Part shown: positions 35,496 to 45,290 of the stretch, piece after piece
Numbering within the stretch: the stretch's first letter is position 1
Layout: each line of letters opens with the position of its first letter
From: Heliocidaris erythrogramma
Lineage: Eukaryota > Echinodermata > Echinoidea > Camarodonta > Echinometridae
Reading direction: 5' to 3'
NCBI GenBank assembly: GCA_025617745.1
Contig: CM046855.1
Coordinates: 46,541,813 to 46,605,812 of the forward strand
DNA length: 64,000 nt
Notes under the pieces: model-generated
Database searches by the model: none
Seen by the model: the letters and a program-made list of their open reading frames with translations, nothing else
Told to the model about the DNA's origin: nothing
Made by a program: the position numbers and the translations under genes

Positions 35496-36225
35496 ATGTA
35501 CAGAGCTCCGCCCCGCTCTGCACCGTGATGGACGGGCTGCCCGTCATTATTCCATCTCCGAATGCCAATTGTTTTGTTTTCATGATAAATTCATGACCTC
35601 ATTTCAAACAATTTTTTGTAAAATACTTATTTCTATCAGAATCAGGCTTCTAACTAGATATCGTGATTTTATGAAAACTATATTTTTCGAAGGGATTGCC
35701 ATTTCAGTAGAAATACTAATTTGACCTAAGAACAAAATTAAACGAATTTTCTTCTTCCTTTATTACAAAATCTGCGGCGTCAGAATGGAATTCTATACTA
35801 GCAGTAAAAATAATGGCGTGGCTATAGAGTCGCCGAATGACAACGTTCAGATGTGTAGTCAGAATAGATCCCCACCCCACCCCCTCCATTTGAAAACCCA
35901 TGCAGAGGGAAATCGATATAATTTGCAATGGGTCATATTAGGTACGCGGGGCTACCCAATTATATTATCCCTTTGTCTGGGGAGGGTTATACACCTCCTT
36001 GTTTATCTGGATACGCCATTATGGCCATTGATACTAAAAATTAACATGTTAACTGTTTCCGTGGTACGGAGGAACTTGTTTTTAATACCCCTGTATGTAG
36101 TTATGTATGTATGTATGTATGTATGTATGTATATACAGAGCCCCACCCCGCTCTGCACCGTGATGGACAACCTTCGATTGGACGATTATTCCATCTCCGG
36201 ATGTTTGAAATTGGCTTTTGTGTTG
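35496..36225 (+). repeat. Short direct repeat pair (~90 bp, 35496-35560 and 36132-36210)
   Basis: TACAGAGCTCCGCCCCGCTC and TACAGAGCCCCACCCCGCTC are both followed by TGCACCGTGATGGAC and ATTATTCCATCTCCG. A (GTAT)n tract lies just before the second copy. The 186-codon frame across this region is not supported as a gene. Confidence 0.65.
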
Positions 36226-36886
36226 CAAAACATTTTTTATTTTATTAGTAAGCTTGTTTACTTGTTACGATATTTACCTGTAACAGTTTTATTTCCAGGT
36301 AAGTGGTATATGGTGGCTGTAAAAAAAATAGCTTTAAAAAGTTAATTAGGCAACTTCGTTGCAATCCTCAGTCAAGAAACACTCATAATTTTTATTTAAA
36401 AAAATAATTATAGCGGATCTATTTCTCATGTTTATTCGTTGCCTCAGGTTTCCCCTATGTCACTTGCTGTCGATTCATTTAATAACAAAGAAATGGAAGT
36501 CACTGTAACCACTTGACAGTGCATAATATTCTTTCATTCCACCTTTAAAAAATTCTTATTTATATTTTTTCTGTTTCGTGATTAACGCCTTTCTCATCAA
36601 TAATAGACTATTTACAAATATCAAAAGTAAAACTTACACGGACACTGCATTTAGAAAATATGTTATCATTATAAAAAATGAATTAATTTCATTCCTTGTT
36701 ATTTGTTTTCCGTTTGTCGATAATTCAGAGAAAACCCCAATCAAAATTGAATATGAAATCAGAATATAATAATATTAATCTTCAATTAATGTAACCACAA
36801 TCTATTTCTTTGTAAAGAATAATTACTCCCCTTTTTGGGGAATGACAAAAAGTGTGACTGAACATCTTTTCGAATACAATGTCTGT

Positions 36887-37797
36887 CTAGATCAGTCCTT
36901 CCAACACGTCAACGACTTCGTCGATGCTAGGTCGATTGAGAGGAGAGCTCTGGCTACACAAGTTACCGACGACAGTGAGCTCGGCATTGTAAACAGCAAA
37001 TCCTATCAATTTAGAGGTCGTCCAAGTTGGAAAACATCACTCATGACCGTGGTACCCTGGTCATCTAAGGCACACACGGGGGCGATATGGACGTATACCT
37101 CCTGTTGGTTTAAAATGAAACGATTCAAAATGGGCACATTGTGTGTACAGATTTTATTCAAATAAAAATATGACAATGTTAGTTTGTCCCAGTACGGTTT
37201 GAACGATGACACTTTTGAAATTCTGTTGCTTCCATTTTCGATTCATAAATTCATCAGCATATACAAGATAAAATTCAAACGAGAGATTGATATACATTTT
37301 CTTTTTCTTCATCAGGAAGTCCGCAGAAGAAATGCGTGGTCGGGGGAAACACCAGTCCGAAGTCAACGATAACTGCCTGCCATCGACCAGTCGGAGTCAT
37401 CTGTAAGAGGCAGTTATCCTCCTCCAGGTCGTTCATCAGATATCCCATCTCATGAATACGACCTGGTGACTTTGCTACGTCGAGAGCTAGTTTAAGCCTG
37501 AAATGAAAAGAAAGCAAAGTAATCGCATACCAGAATACTGAAAAAAGTGAATTTCGTTTTGTGTTTCAACAATTTTGATAAAACCAAATTACTCACCATT
37601 CTTTATGGCTTAGAACTAACTCTCGCAAGCTCCGGTCCAGAGTCCACGACTCTCCCGTCGTCGAGTCACCGACGAAATCCATCGCCAATCCGACACAGCC
37701 TGGGCTGGTCTCCAGGCAACCCATGTAAGTAAATTGGGAAGCACTCATTCCTTCCCACAATGTCAAGGAGAGATGCTTCCGCAAGGATATGCTCCGT
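36887..37797 (-). pseudogene. Protein kinase-like gene, three exons, degenerate catalytic loop and broken frames
   Basis: Exon A (37797-37597) follows ATTCGACAG and reads TEHILAEASLLDIVGRNECF, a helix C-like segment; after a one-base shift near 37745 it continues GCLETSPGCVGLAMDFVGD and LRELVLSHKEW, with donor GTGAGT. Exon B (37497-37297) follows TTTTCATTTCAG in the matching phase: LALDVAKSPGRIHEMGYLM, then NDLEEDNCLLQ and VIVDFG. Exon C (37101-36887) follows AACCAACAG: EVYVHIAPV, TTVMSDVFQLG, then after two in-frame stops and a shift near 36998, NRPSIDEVVDVLEGLI. DFG and the catalytic Asp and Asn (NDLxxDN) remain. The HRD-like His is Met, the catalytic-loop Lys is Glu, and APE is APV. No N-lobe exon is seen upstream. 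It is a kinase-fold protein without normal catalysis, and probably a pseudogene. Confidence 0.75.
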
Positions 37798-38513
37798 CTG
37801 TCGAATATAACAAGTTAAGAATACATGTATATAGGTTAACAGCTTTCTACTTTGTCGCAATTTAAATAGCAAATGAAACAGCAGTATCGACGTTCTCTTC
37901 AGTAATGCTACTGAATTTAAGTATCTGGTAAAATACCATTCGCTAGTGAAGTAGGCTTCAGAATGTTCTCCACAAGGTATATTTTATCCAAAAATGTAAA
38001 GAGGTTTTCTCAGACAAAAGGGTGCAACATTTGACACGTTGAAGTTTTGCAAAGAAGAGATAGACATGAAGAGAGAAAATCGAAGATTAAAAAAAAACAG
38101 ATGAGGGAGTGTTTGCGCGTTATAGAGAAAGAGGGTTTGTAAAATTGATTCACTTGGTCACATGCATTACTGCAACATTTAAAACAACAAAAATTAATTG
38201 ATTGTCACATATTAACATCTGTTACTGAAAAAGGGCAATTGTTAGATTTTGACAAATGAAATATTGTTTTCATGCACCGCCATGATGGATACTGCTGCAG
38301 TGTTGTCAGGGCGCAGGCTAATAGTGCGTGACAATATTGATAGTAAAAGATAGTAAAATAGTAAAAGTAACAAAATACCCCCATCTAATTTCCTTTAATG
38401 TTTCGAGAGAATCGAATCACCCTTCCATATAAAAGTTATATATCTCGAAATAAAAGGTCATAAAACAAAATTGTGGTGAGATGGTGTCAGTAATAATGCG
38501 CGTCGAATACCTT

Positions 38514-38758
38514 CACTGTAAACAAAAATTACTATAGGAAGTACAGTAAATTACTGGCAACCCGGCTGCACAGTAAAATATATACCTGTATACTGTATCA
38601 TTTACAGTTAAACAAATTTTGTTTACAGTTATATACTGCTTTTTACAGTTTAACTGTATAGAATAAACAGTACAATACCGTGAAAAATTTACAGTAATTT
38701 ACTTGGCAGCGGGTTGCCAGTAATTTACTGTAAATTCCTACAGCAATTTTTTACAGTG
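38514..38758. mobile_element. 245 bp palindromic MITE in the first duplicate
   Basis: Ends CACTGTAAAC and TTTACAGTG, with inner arms TTACTGGCAACCCGGCTGC and its near-complement. The other duplicate (CCTTCATTTTTATAA near 39104) shows the empty site. The target duplication is short (TT to TTCA). Confidence 0.85.
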
Positions 38759-38824
38759 TTCATTTTTATAACAAGCTGAATTCTACAGACAGCCTGGTGT
38801 CTCATTTGAATTCAAGCTCTCGCT

Positions 38825-38890
38825 ATGGAAACAAAACATAAATGCAGTGCTCTTCTTGTCATTACCTGCGTTGCTGTGCTGTTAAACCAG
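38825..38890 (+). pseudogene. First copy of the signal-peptide exon
   Basis: ATG at 38825 encodes METKHKCSALLVITCVAV then LLNQ, a hydrophobic leader. It is followed by GTTTTATGCAG rather than the GTGCGT donor of the second copy, so it is probably not spliced normally. Confidence 0.55.
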
Positions 38891-39170
38891 GTTTTATGCA
38901 GTGTTGTCAGGGCGCAGACTAATAGTGCGTGACAATATTGATAGTAAAATATAGTAAAACAAAACACCTCCATATAATTTCCTTTAACGTTTCGAGAGAA
39001 TCGAATCACCCTCCCATATAAAAGTTATATATCTCGAAATAAAAGGTCATATAAAACAAAATTGTGTTGAGATGGTTTCAGTAATACTGCGCGCGTCGAA
39101 TACCTTCATTTTTATAATAAGCTGAATTCTACCCACAGCGTGGTGTCTCATTTGAATTCAAGCTCTCGCT

Positions 39171-39706
39171 ATGGAAACTAAACATAAATGCAGTGTTGTT
39201 CTTGTCATTACCTGCGTTGTTGTGCTGTTAAACCAGGGTGCGTATAGAATGTTGAATTTGAACAGTTTTCAAGCACAAAAGATATATTATATAACATAAA
39301 CGCTCAAACATTTCCATATTTTGATCAACATTTTCTTCGGTGATATTTACATTTTGCAAACTATCGGAAGAAAAGAAACACAAATAATGTTGATATGCTA
39401 TTTTACGAGATTTATTCTCATAAAGCGATGCATTATCATTATTATTATTATTACTTTCAATTTCGATGGCACATCAGAGTTTATAACATGTCTTTTGGTA
39501 AATAGGCCCTACTCTTTATTCAATTCTGGTTTCAGCTGAGAAATCGCATGGTCAGAACGGACATGATAGTGATAGTTGCGAACCAGTCGTTCAGGCAGGA
39601 AAAGAAGTTCCTCAAAAGGCGGCATACCGGGAAGATGACAAACGCTCCTACGGAAAGCCTGAAAATGCGTCTCACCATCTTGTTCAGCGGAAGCATTGTG
39701 AAATAG
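39171..39706 (+). CDS. Small secreted protein, first two exons
   Basis: Exon 1 (39171-39237) encodes a signal peptide, METKHKCSVVLVITCVVVLL then NQ, plus one base before donor GTGCGT. Exon 2 (39536-39706) follows TTCTGGTTTCAG in the matching phase and gives AEKSHGQNGHDSDSCEPVV, then QAGKEVPQKAAYREDDKRSY and ENASHHLVQRKHCEI, ending at donor GTAAAA in phase 1. The product is hydrophilic, with two Cys and one N-glycosylation site (NAS). The frame is open at the last donor, so at least one further exon is expected; I found none before the repeats downstream. I do not recognise the family. Phase 1 leader exons are usual for secreted or modular extracellular proteins. Confidence 0.6.
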
Positions 39707-39804
39707 GTAAAATGCCATTATTTCCTATTTAATATATTGGAAGAAGAAAAATAATAATTTTTTTGTTGTTTTGTTTTGTCGAGTGTAATGACGAGCTGAT
39801 AGTA

Positions 39805-40152
39805 CATATTCAAGAGGTGGTCTAACGGTAACGTCTAGGGTCAGCTGCCCGTATTCGCCTATACAAACTGACTCTGATCACAGTGGCGAATCTACATAGG
39901 GGGAAACCGGCCCGTGCCCCCTCTTTTGAAACCCAACTGTTATACCTTAATTAAAATATTGCCCCCTTAATTGTGTACTTTTCCGGCTCTGTGCCCCCTC
40001 TTTTACAAAATCCTGGATCCACCCCTGTCTGATCAGACCCAGGTTTGAATCTCAATCACCCTTTTAGGACGGTGACGTTAAAGGTCAGTCCAAGATGTAA
40101 ATAATCATATTGATTGATATACGTCTGTAAAAACCCAATTAGCAACAACGTA

Positions 40153-40237
<85 letters not shown>

Positions 40238-40248
40238 TTCGTTTCATT
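39805..40248 (+). mobile_element. tRNA-derived SINE with (TTA)n tail, interrupted by a MITE
   Basis: TGGTCTAACGGTAACG resembles an A box and CCCAGGTTTGAATCTC a B box. The body (GGTGACGTTAAAGGTCAG, ACGTCTGTAAAAACCCAATT) matches the inverted copy at 33826-33990. It ends in (TTA)n at 40154-40238. The A and B boxes are separated by the insertion at 39881-40027. Confidence 0.75.
39881..40027. mobile_element. 147 bp hAT-type MITE with 8 bp duplication
   Basis: CAGTGGCGAATC and GGATCCACCCCTG form the ends. TCTGATCA is duplicated exactly at 39873-39880 and 40028-40035. Confidence 0.88.
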
Positions 40249-41005
40249 TAAACAGGGTAACCCCGTCAGTAATCATTAGTATTCCCCATGTGTGCTTTTT
40301 AAACTGATACCATGAACACAATTTGCAGCTTAAAATTTAGTCCTAAAAAACAAAGTAAATACCAAAAAACCACCACTTAACTATTTGTTTGCCACTGAAA
40401 TACTTTTCCACGGGAATAGTGTGCAGAATATATGTGCCAAATTGCACAACGCACAGTAAGTGTTAATGAAGGATCCATGTATTCGGTGTTAAATGAGACC
40501 TACACTTTTCCAATAGTAATGGGGGTGGGCGACTGGGGACTTTGAAGTATGCTTCATGAAAAAATGTCATTGTTGATTTATCATACATGTACATTTCATC
40601 CCCAAAGTTAGATGCCGCTCTTGCCTTGTACCATTTTGGCATGATATTTTGGACTGTATACCGCCTTCAAACAAAGTTGACATTGGCTTAAAGTGTCATT
40701 TTGTAAAAAGCCAGGAATGCGGCTACTTTTGCTTCCCCAAACTGCTCTTTCAAGGCGATGCTTCCACCCGCCCATTTTAAGATAACAAACAGAACATAAA
40801 ACAAAGCAAAAACAACAACAAAAAAGGATTCAACACCATGATACCTAGATGTCATGGTAATCACATGGGGTAACCTCGCTAGTCATAAGGACCGCTATCC
40901 ATAACGCGTGACTAAAGGAATAGCTGTTTTGTATGAATAGCGGTCCTTATGAATAGCGAGCAAACCATAGACAAATTACCTCGTATTCATAAGGACCTCC
41001 GTTCA
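40249..41005. other. Spacer
   Basis: No gene is seen. A local inverted pair (GACCGCTATCCATAACG at 40890, AATAGCGGTCCTTATGAATA at 40935) marks another small foldback. Confidence 0.5.
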
Positions 41006-41572
41006 TACACTCTAAAAACTTAAGTGCTGTATTTAGCACTTTCTGAGGGCATGCATAGGGACTGCACTCAGAGTGCTATTGAATGCACACAGCGTGCTAT
41101 TTCAGCACTTTCACGGGAGCTGGACCGGCTCGCGAACTTTTTTTCCCCACGAACTTTTGTCACTATCGTCCTTGACGCGTGCGCAGCGACCGGCTCCTTA
41201 AACTGCTAAACATTCATTAAAAAAATCGTGATTTTGGCGAGCCTCGAACCAGGGTCCGCTGATCGAGAATTGCTGGCATTACCGCTATAACTCACATCGT
41301 ACGAGCAGATCATATTGTTACATAGTGAATTTACGACACCACATAGTTCATGTTATCTACTTGACTCCCATGACTAAACTAAATTGCAAGAAGCATTCGT
41401 TAGTCCATCGGTAACGTCAGCGCCTCTCAATCAGCGGAACTTGGTTCGAGGCTCGCCACGGTCACATTTATTTTTGCTGGTAAATTAGCACACTACAAGT
41501 GCTATAAACTGCATTTCAGGTGCAGTCACTATACATGCCCCTAAAAGTAGCACTTTATTTTTTACAGTGTAG
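41006..41572. mobile_element. Inverted-repeat element with two opposed tRNA-like modules
   Basis: Ends TACACTCTAAAAACTTAAGT and TTTTTTACAGTGTA are inverted versions. Inside, 41236-41300 (minus) and 41396-41460 (plus) both carry GGTTCGAGGCTCGCC with an upstream TATAGCGGTAATGCC or CATCGGTAACGTC, like B and A boxes. Neither folds well enough to call a tRNA gene. Confidence 0.6.
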
Positions 41573-41574
41573 AG

Positions 41575-41745
41575 GCAACAAAATAAGTACACCTGCAGAC
41601 GTAGCTGTTGGTACCACGCTTTTAATAAGCTTTCGGGCACTTAGCCCTTCTTCAGATCTACATAAGTGCCCGAAAGCTTATTAAAAGCGTGGTACCAACA
41701 GCTACGTCTGCAGGTTTACTTATTTTGTTGCCTCTATATAATTAG
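41575..41745. repeat. Near-perfect palindrome with hammerhead-like core motif
   Basis: AGGCAACAAAATAAGT, CCTGCAGACGTAGCTGTTGG and TACCACGCTTTTAATAAGCT at 41572-41640 recur inverted at 41665-41745. On the minus strand at 41655-41631, CTGAAGA, a GGGC/GCCC stem and GAAA appear in order, as in Penelope-type repeats. Confidence 0.75.
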
Positions 41746-41797
41746 CACCCGAGTACACTACCCGACCATGTTAAAGAGTGTGAGCCAATTGTTGCTC

Positions 41798-41838
<41 letters not shown>

Positions 41839-42164
41839 TACACTAAGAAAAAAGGTTCAAGTTTGCACCCTAAATGCAACACTGGCAGCACCTTTAAGTG
41901 TGCAGAAAGGTGATTATTTGCTTTATATTCCACATCTGAAACATTTAACTGGTACGAGAAAGACAATTATTGTCGACTTCTCGAAAAAGACATTTATGAC
42001 TTAGGCCCGAATAAATTTACAAAAGATGTTAAAAACACCACAAACCGTACCAATACCTGGGTATATATAGTACACGGCTCCTCGTCACAATTTCAAGGGA
42101 TACTTAAAATTTTCTGTAGAATCTGATTTTTTGTGCTATATTCCCTATTTTGGGGGTGCTGATC

Positions 42165-42470
42165 ATGAATATACTTCAATATGGCACGAAAAAGAGACAT
42201 GATAACGAAGCTTTTCGACCTGCACATCAGGTTATCACGCAGGTATATAACAAATTACTTGAAATCAACTATATTATACTCGATGAACCCGGGCGCAACC
42301 CAGACGCCGTAATGTCAGAACAATCGCAAAGCTTGGTTTCAAGTAATTTGTTATATACCTTGATATAGCTTGATTTCAAGTAATTTGTTATATACCTGCG
42401 TGATAACCTGATGAGTGCAGGTCGAAAAGCTTCGTTATCATGTCTCTTTTTCGTGCCATATTGAAATTTT
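42165..42470. repeat. Inverted repeat (~100 bp arms) of Penelope-element terminal type
   Basis: Arm 42165-42272 (CAATATGGCACGAAAAAGAG, GATAACGAAGCTTTTCGACC, AAATTACTTGAAATCAA) is repeated inverted at 42367-42470. The outer 40 bases (TCGTGCCATATTGAAATTTT then GTAGTACCAAGAAATTATTT) also follow the Penelope fragment at 43995-44031, as a direct repeat. Confidence 0.85.
42401..42440 (+). ncRNA. Candidate hammerhead ribozyme (dimer-type stem III)
   Basis: Stem I TGATAAC (42401-42407) pairs perfectly with GTTATCA (42434-42440). The core CTGATGA is at 42408-42414 and GAAA at 42424-42427. Stem III is AGCTT, reading AAGCTT with the preceding A, self-complementary without a loop, as in dimeric hammerheads. 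Predicted cleavage is after C42433. Stem II (GTGCAGGTC) is weak, with one clear pair. Penelope-like elements are known to carry such ribozymes. A minus-strand copy at 42236-42199 lacks two core bases; another near-complete copy is at 51569-51529 (minus). Confidence 0.65.
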
Positions 42471-42479
42471 GTAGTACCA

Positions 42480-43995
42480 AGAAATTATTTGCGTATTTTC
42501 GGACAAGGTACTCCAAGTATCAAATTCAAGAAATCAACAATGTTGTCCGACTGAAAGGAAAGCTGAGAACGGGTAAGTTTTTTATCCTATATCTTCATGA
42601 TTGCATTAACTCTAAAATTGTACCTAAGTTCATTTCTGACCGCATCAGCAATGCTAAGGTCACACATAGTCCCACAATCATTGTGGGACTATGTGTGACC
42701 TTAGCATTGCTGATGCGGTCAGAAACGTGCTTTCATGACAGATGAAATTAACAAACTACAGATCCACGTATCGTGTGTGCACCGCAATCTCCGTCGCGCC
42801 TGGCGCAAAGTTCGAAAATTTATTTCGTTCTTCGATTTGTTTCGGCTCATGCGCTACATAGCATCCATTGATGAGCAAATGGAAAGGAAAACACGCCACG
42901 TGTTCAGGTAGCAGATCCTCGCTAGGAACAAAGGATAGCATAAGAAATACAGGCCAGGTTCCAAAAGGCCCTCGCGACTCACGTCGCTCGATCGCGCATT
43001 CACCGGGCTGGGCGGCTAGTCTTGTTATGCAGCCACTACTAGCTTACTTGCCGAGAAAAATAGCCAAGTCACGAGGGCCTTGTCAAAAGGCTACATTAGG
43101 CCCCGCGCTCGCTAACATTTTTGTTGGCTTTCATGAAATGCGCCTGCTACAGAACGCGACCGATCTCAATATAGTCCCGCGTGTGTATTGTCGGTATGTT
43201 GATGATACGTTTGCAATTTTTGACAACAGCGCAGCGTGTGAGGTTTTCCTTACACAACTGAACCGGCTCCATCCCGCGCTAAAATTCACATGTGAAATTG
43301 AACTGTCCAATGCGCTCCCATTTCTCGACGTTCTCGTGGAGAGAAGTGATGGGGAATTTATCACTTCCGTCTACAGTGCAACTTCATACAAGATTGGGCT
43401 CATTAGAAACTTAGTGTGCCGCGCCCTTAGGATTTGCTCTGCGTGCAAATTAGCTCCCGAAATCGCGAAAATCAAAACTATTCTCCTTGACAATGGTTAC
43501 CCTGAGCATGTTATATCTCGCGCCATAACACGGACGCTGGAGGCACAATCCAAATCTGACATCAGATTTGGACCTGTCAAATGCCCCGTGTACCTCAAAC
43601 TACCCTGGAGGGGTAAGATATCTGACAAATACGCCAGTCAGATCAAACACGCAGTGTCACGTTGCTATTACGCGGTTTCGACACGCATTGTGTTTTCTAC
43701 ACGCAGGATGCTACCGTCAACTAGCAAGGATGTACTACCCACCCCCACTTGAGTAATGTTATTTACCAATTTCAGTGCCGGTGCGATGCCAGGTACGTGG
43801 GCCGTACTTCTCAGCGGTTGGCTGATCGCATTAAACAACACGTCCCCTCGACTATTCGGAACCGTACAGCGCACGCAGCCCGTCCGTGCCTGCAAATCTG
43901 AAATGCACGCTAACAGACCAAAGATATCCAAATGCGATTCAGCGATTGGTCTCCACTTGCTGAACAATCCAGCTTGCGCACAATGCTATTTTTCG
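42480..43995 (+). mobile_element. Penelope-like element fragment (RT and GIY-YIG endonuclease), internally deleted
   Basis: An N-terminal region (HDCINSKIVPKFI; EINKLQIHVSCVHRNLRRAW) is followed, after a missing middle, by RT blocks GPALANIFVGFHEMRLL, YCRYVDDTFAIFDN and CEIELSNALPFLDVLVER. A C-terminal GIY-YIG-type stretch follows: VIYQFQCRCDARYVGRTSQR then LADRIKQHVPSTIRN. The order RT then GIY-YIG is diagnostic of Penelope-like elements. The copy is decayed. A 40 bp direct repeat flanks it (42447 and 43992). Confidence 0.85.
42635..42723. repeat. Perfect 89 bp palindrome (44 bp arms, 1 nt centre)
   Basis: TCTGACCGCATCAGCAATGC and the next 24 bases (42635-42678) are exactly complementary to 42680-42723 around C42679. 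It lies inside the Penelope N-terminal coding region. Confidence 0.93.
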
Positions 43996-44039
43996 TGCCA
44001 TATTGAAATTTTGTAGTACCAAGAAATTATTTATGAATA

Positions 44040-44990
44040 TACCCATTTTTCTAAATGACGTCTTCGGCCGTTGCCATGGTAACGAAATATTTTCTAAAAA
44101 ATAACATATATCTCTTAACAAACAACATAAAAATATAATGTTAGTGATGAATTGTATCAATTTCAAGCCACCCGTTCGATTAAAATCAGAATCTCAGTTG
44201 TCAAAGGTCATATTATGCTCAAAAAGGGCCGTTGCTATGGTAACGCCTATTTTTTTTTCCAGAAAATAGCATATTTCTGCAATAAAAACATAATAGAAGT
44301 GTTTAAATATATCTATTTCATGCCAAAACTTTGATTTCCATCAAAATATTGGTCTTGCAAAGTCATATATGTGCCACAAAATGGTCGTTGGTAGGGCAAG
44401 TACATGGTAGAAATTGGTATTTTAAGAAAAAATATAGCATTTCTGTCTCAAAACAAAACACACAACATAATAAGAAATGCCTAAGTACACATACCGTCCA
44501 CTTTCTGATTCATTTCACTCTAGATGTAGATTTTGAGGTAATAGTCATGCCTGATAGGACAGTTGCTATGGCAACAAATGATGCAAAAGTTAAAGTAGGT
44601 ATGCGTGGCTTATGAAATTAATATTTGTTAATATACCAAAAATCTACCCCCTCCCCTTGGACATATTTCTTTTTCCTCACTCTGTTCTTTCTTGTTACCC
44701 AGATGTCTGGGCCATCAATATCATTATCTGCCTCTTTGCCATAAACAAAGGATGGTGGATGAACGTGCCAGAGACGTTGCCACGGTAACAAATTAATTTC
44801 ATAAAGTAAAATATCTTTGCGTATTAAAACAACGTAAAGGCATAGGGTTAATATTTAAGAATATCTCTTCCAGCTACAAGTTAGGCTGCAATATAACATC
44901 TGAATTATCCCACTTCATGGTTATGCTCTAAAATGGCCGTTGCTATGGTAACATCTGGATATTCAGAAAAGTATGTATTTGTAATGGAAC
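44040..44990. repeat. Left arm of a large inverted repeat with periodic X-box-like motifs
   Basis: About 950 bp is repeated inverted at 49900-50680. GTTGCCATGGTAAC or close relatives occur at 44070, 44231, (degenerate) 44387, 44562, 44776 and 44939. Sequence between the motifs also matches the other arm, for example TTTCATGCCAAAACTTTGAT at 44317 against its complement near 50540. Confidence 0.85.
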
Positions 44991-44999
44991 AATCAAGTC

Positions 45000-45235
45000 A
45001 GGTAGAACTTCCGAGATCCATGGATAAGTTCTTTCCAGCAACCTTTGTCATTCATGAGTTCAGCGATATCTCGCGTCTCCTGGAGACCAGTGTCCATCCT
45101 TAATGAATCGACATGTCCTCCTAGGTCTCCCTCTTCTTGCATCTCCAAGAAGGGGTTCCCACAGGCTTTTGCTAAACAGTCGGGTAACGTCGCGTCGCGT
45201 TGGTAGAAATTTTCGAACATTTTTCAGGAAGGTGT
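45000..45235 (-). mobile_element. 3' end of RTE-like LINE ORF
   Basis: Minus-strand frames give SKSLWEPLLGDARRGRPRRT, then VDSLRMDTGLQETRDIAELM and NDKGCWKELIHG, the usual last residues of this LINE group. It completes the ORF at 46515-48260, from which it is separated by about 1.2 kb. Confidence 0.7.
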
Positions 45236-45290
45236 CTTCAAGGGGACAAATTGAAAAAGAGTCCATCTCAGTATGGTTTTTCCCGTATGC

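Larger units (their letters stand above)
38298..39237 (+). repeat. Tandem duplication carrying a signal-peptide exon twice
   Basis: 38298-38897 and 38899-39237 share GTGTTGTCAGGGCGCAG, AATAGTGCGTGACAATATTG, TTTCGAGAGAATCGAATCAC and the leader exon. The first copy is longer because a 245 bp MITE sits in it at 38514-38758. Similarity ends at the leader exon's 3' edge; only the second copy keeps a clear donor. Confidence 0.85.

Noticed and set aside
35785-36345. 186-codon open frame
   Set aside because: It runs through a GTAT microsatellite and a dispersed repeat and shows no family features.
6826-37797. A single kinase gene joining the N-lobe at 6.9 kb with the C-lobe at 37 kb
   Set aside because: Both are on the minus strand, where the N-lobe exon would have to lie above 37.8 kb; the order is wrong for one transcript.
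41236-41460. Two tRNA genes
   Set aside because: Only box-like motifs match; no full cloverleaf or acceptor stem can be drawn, and they sit inside a mobile element.
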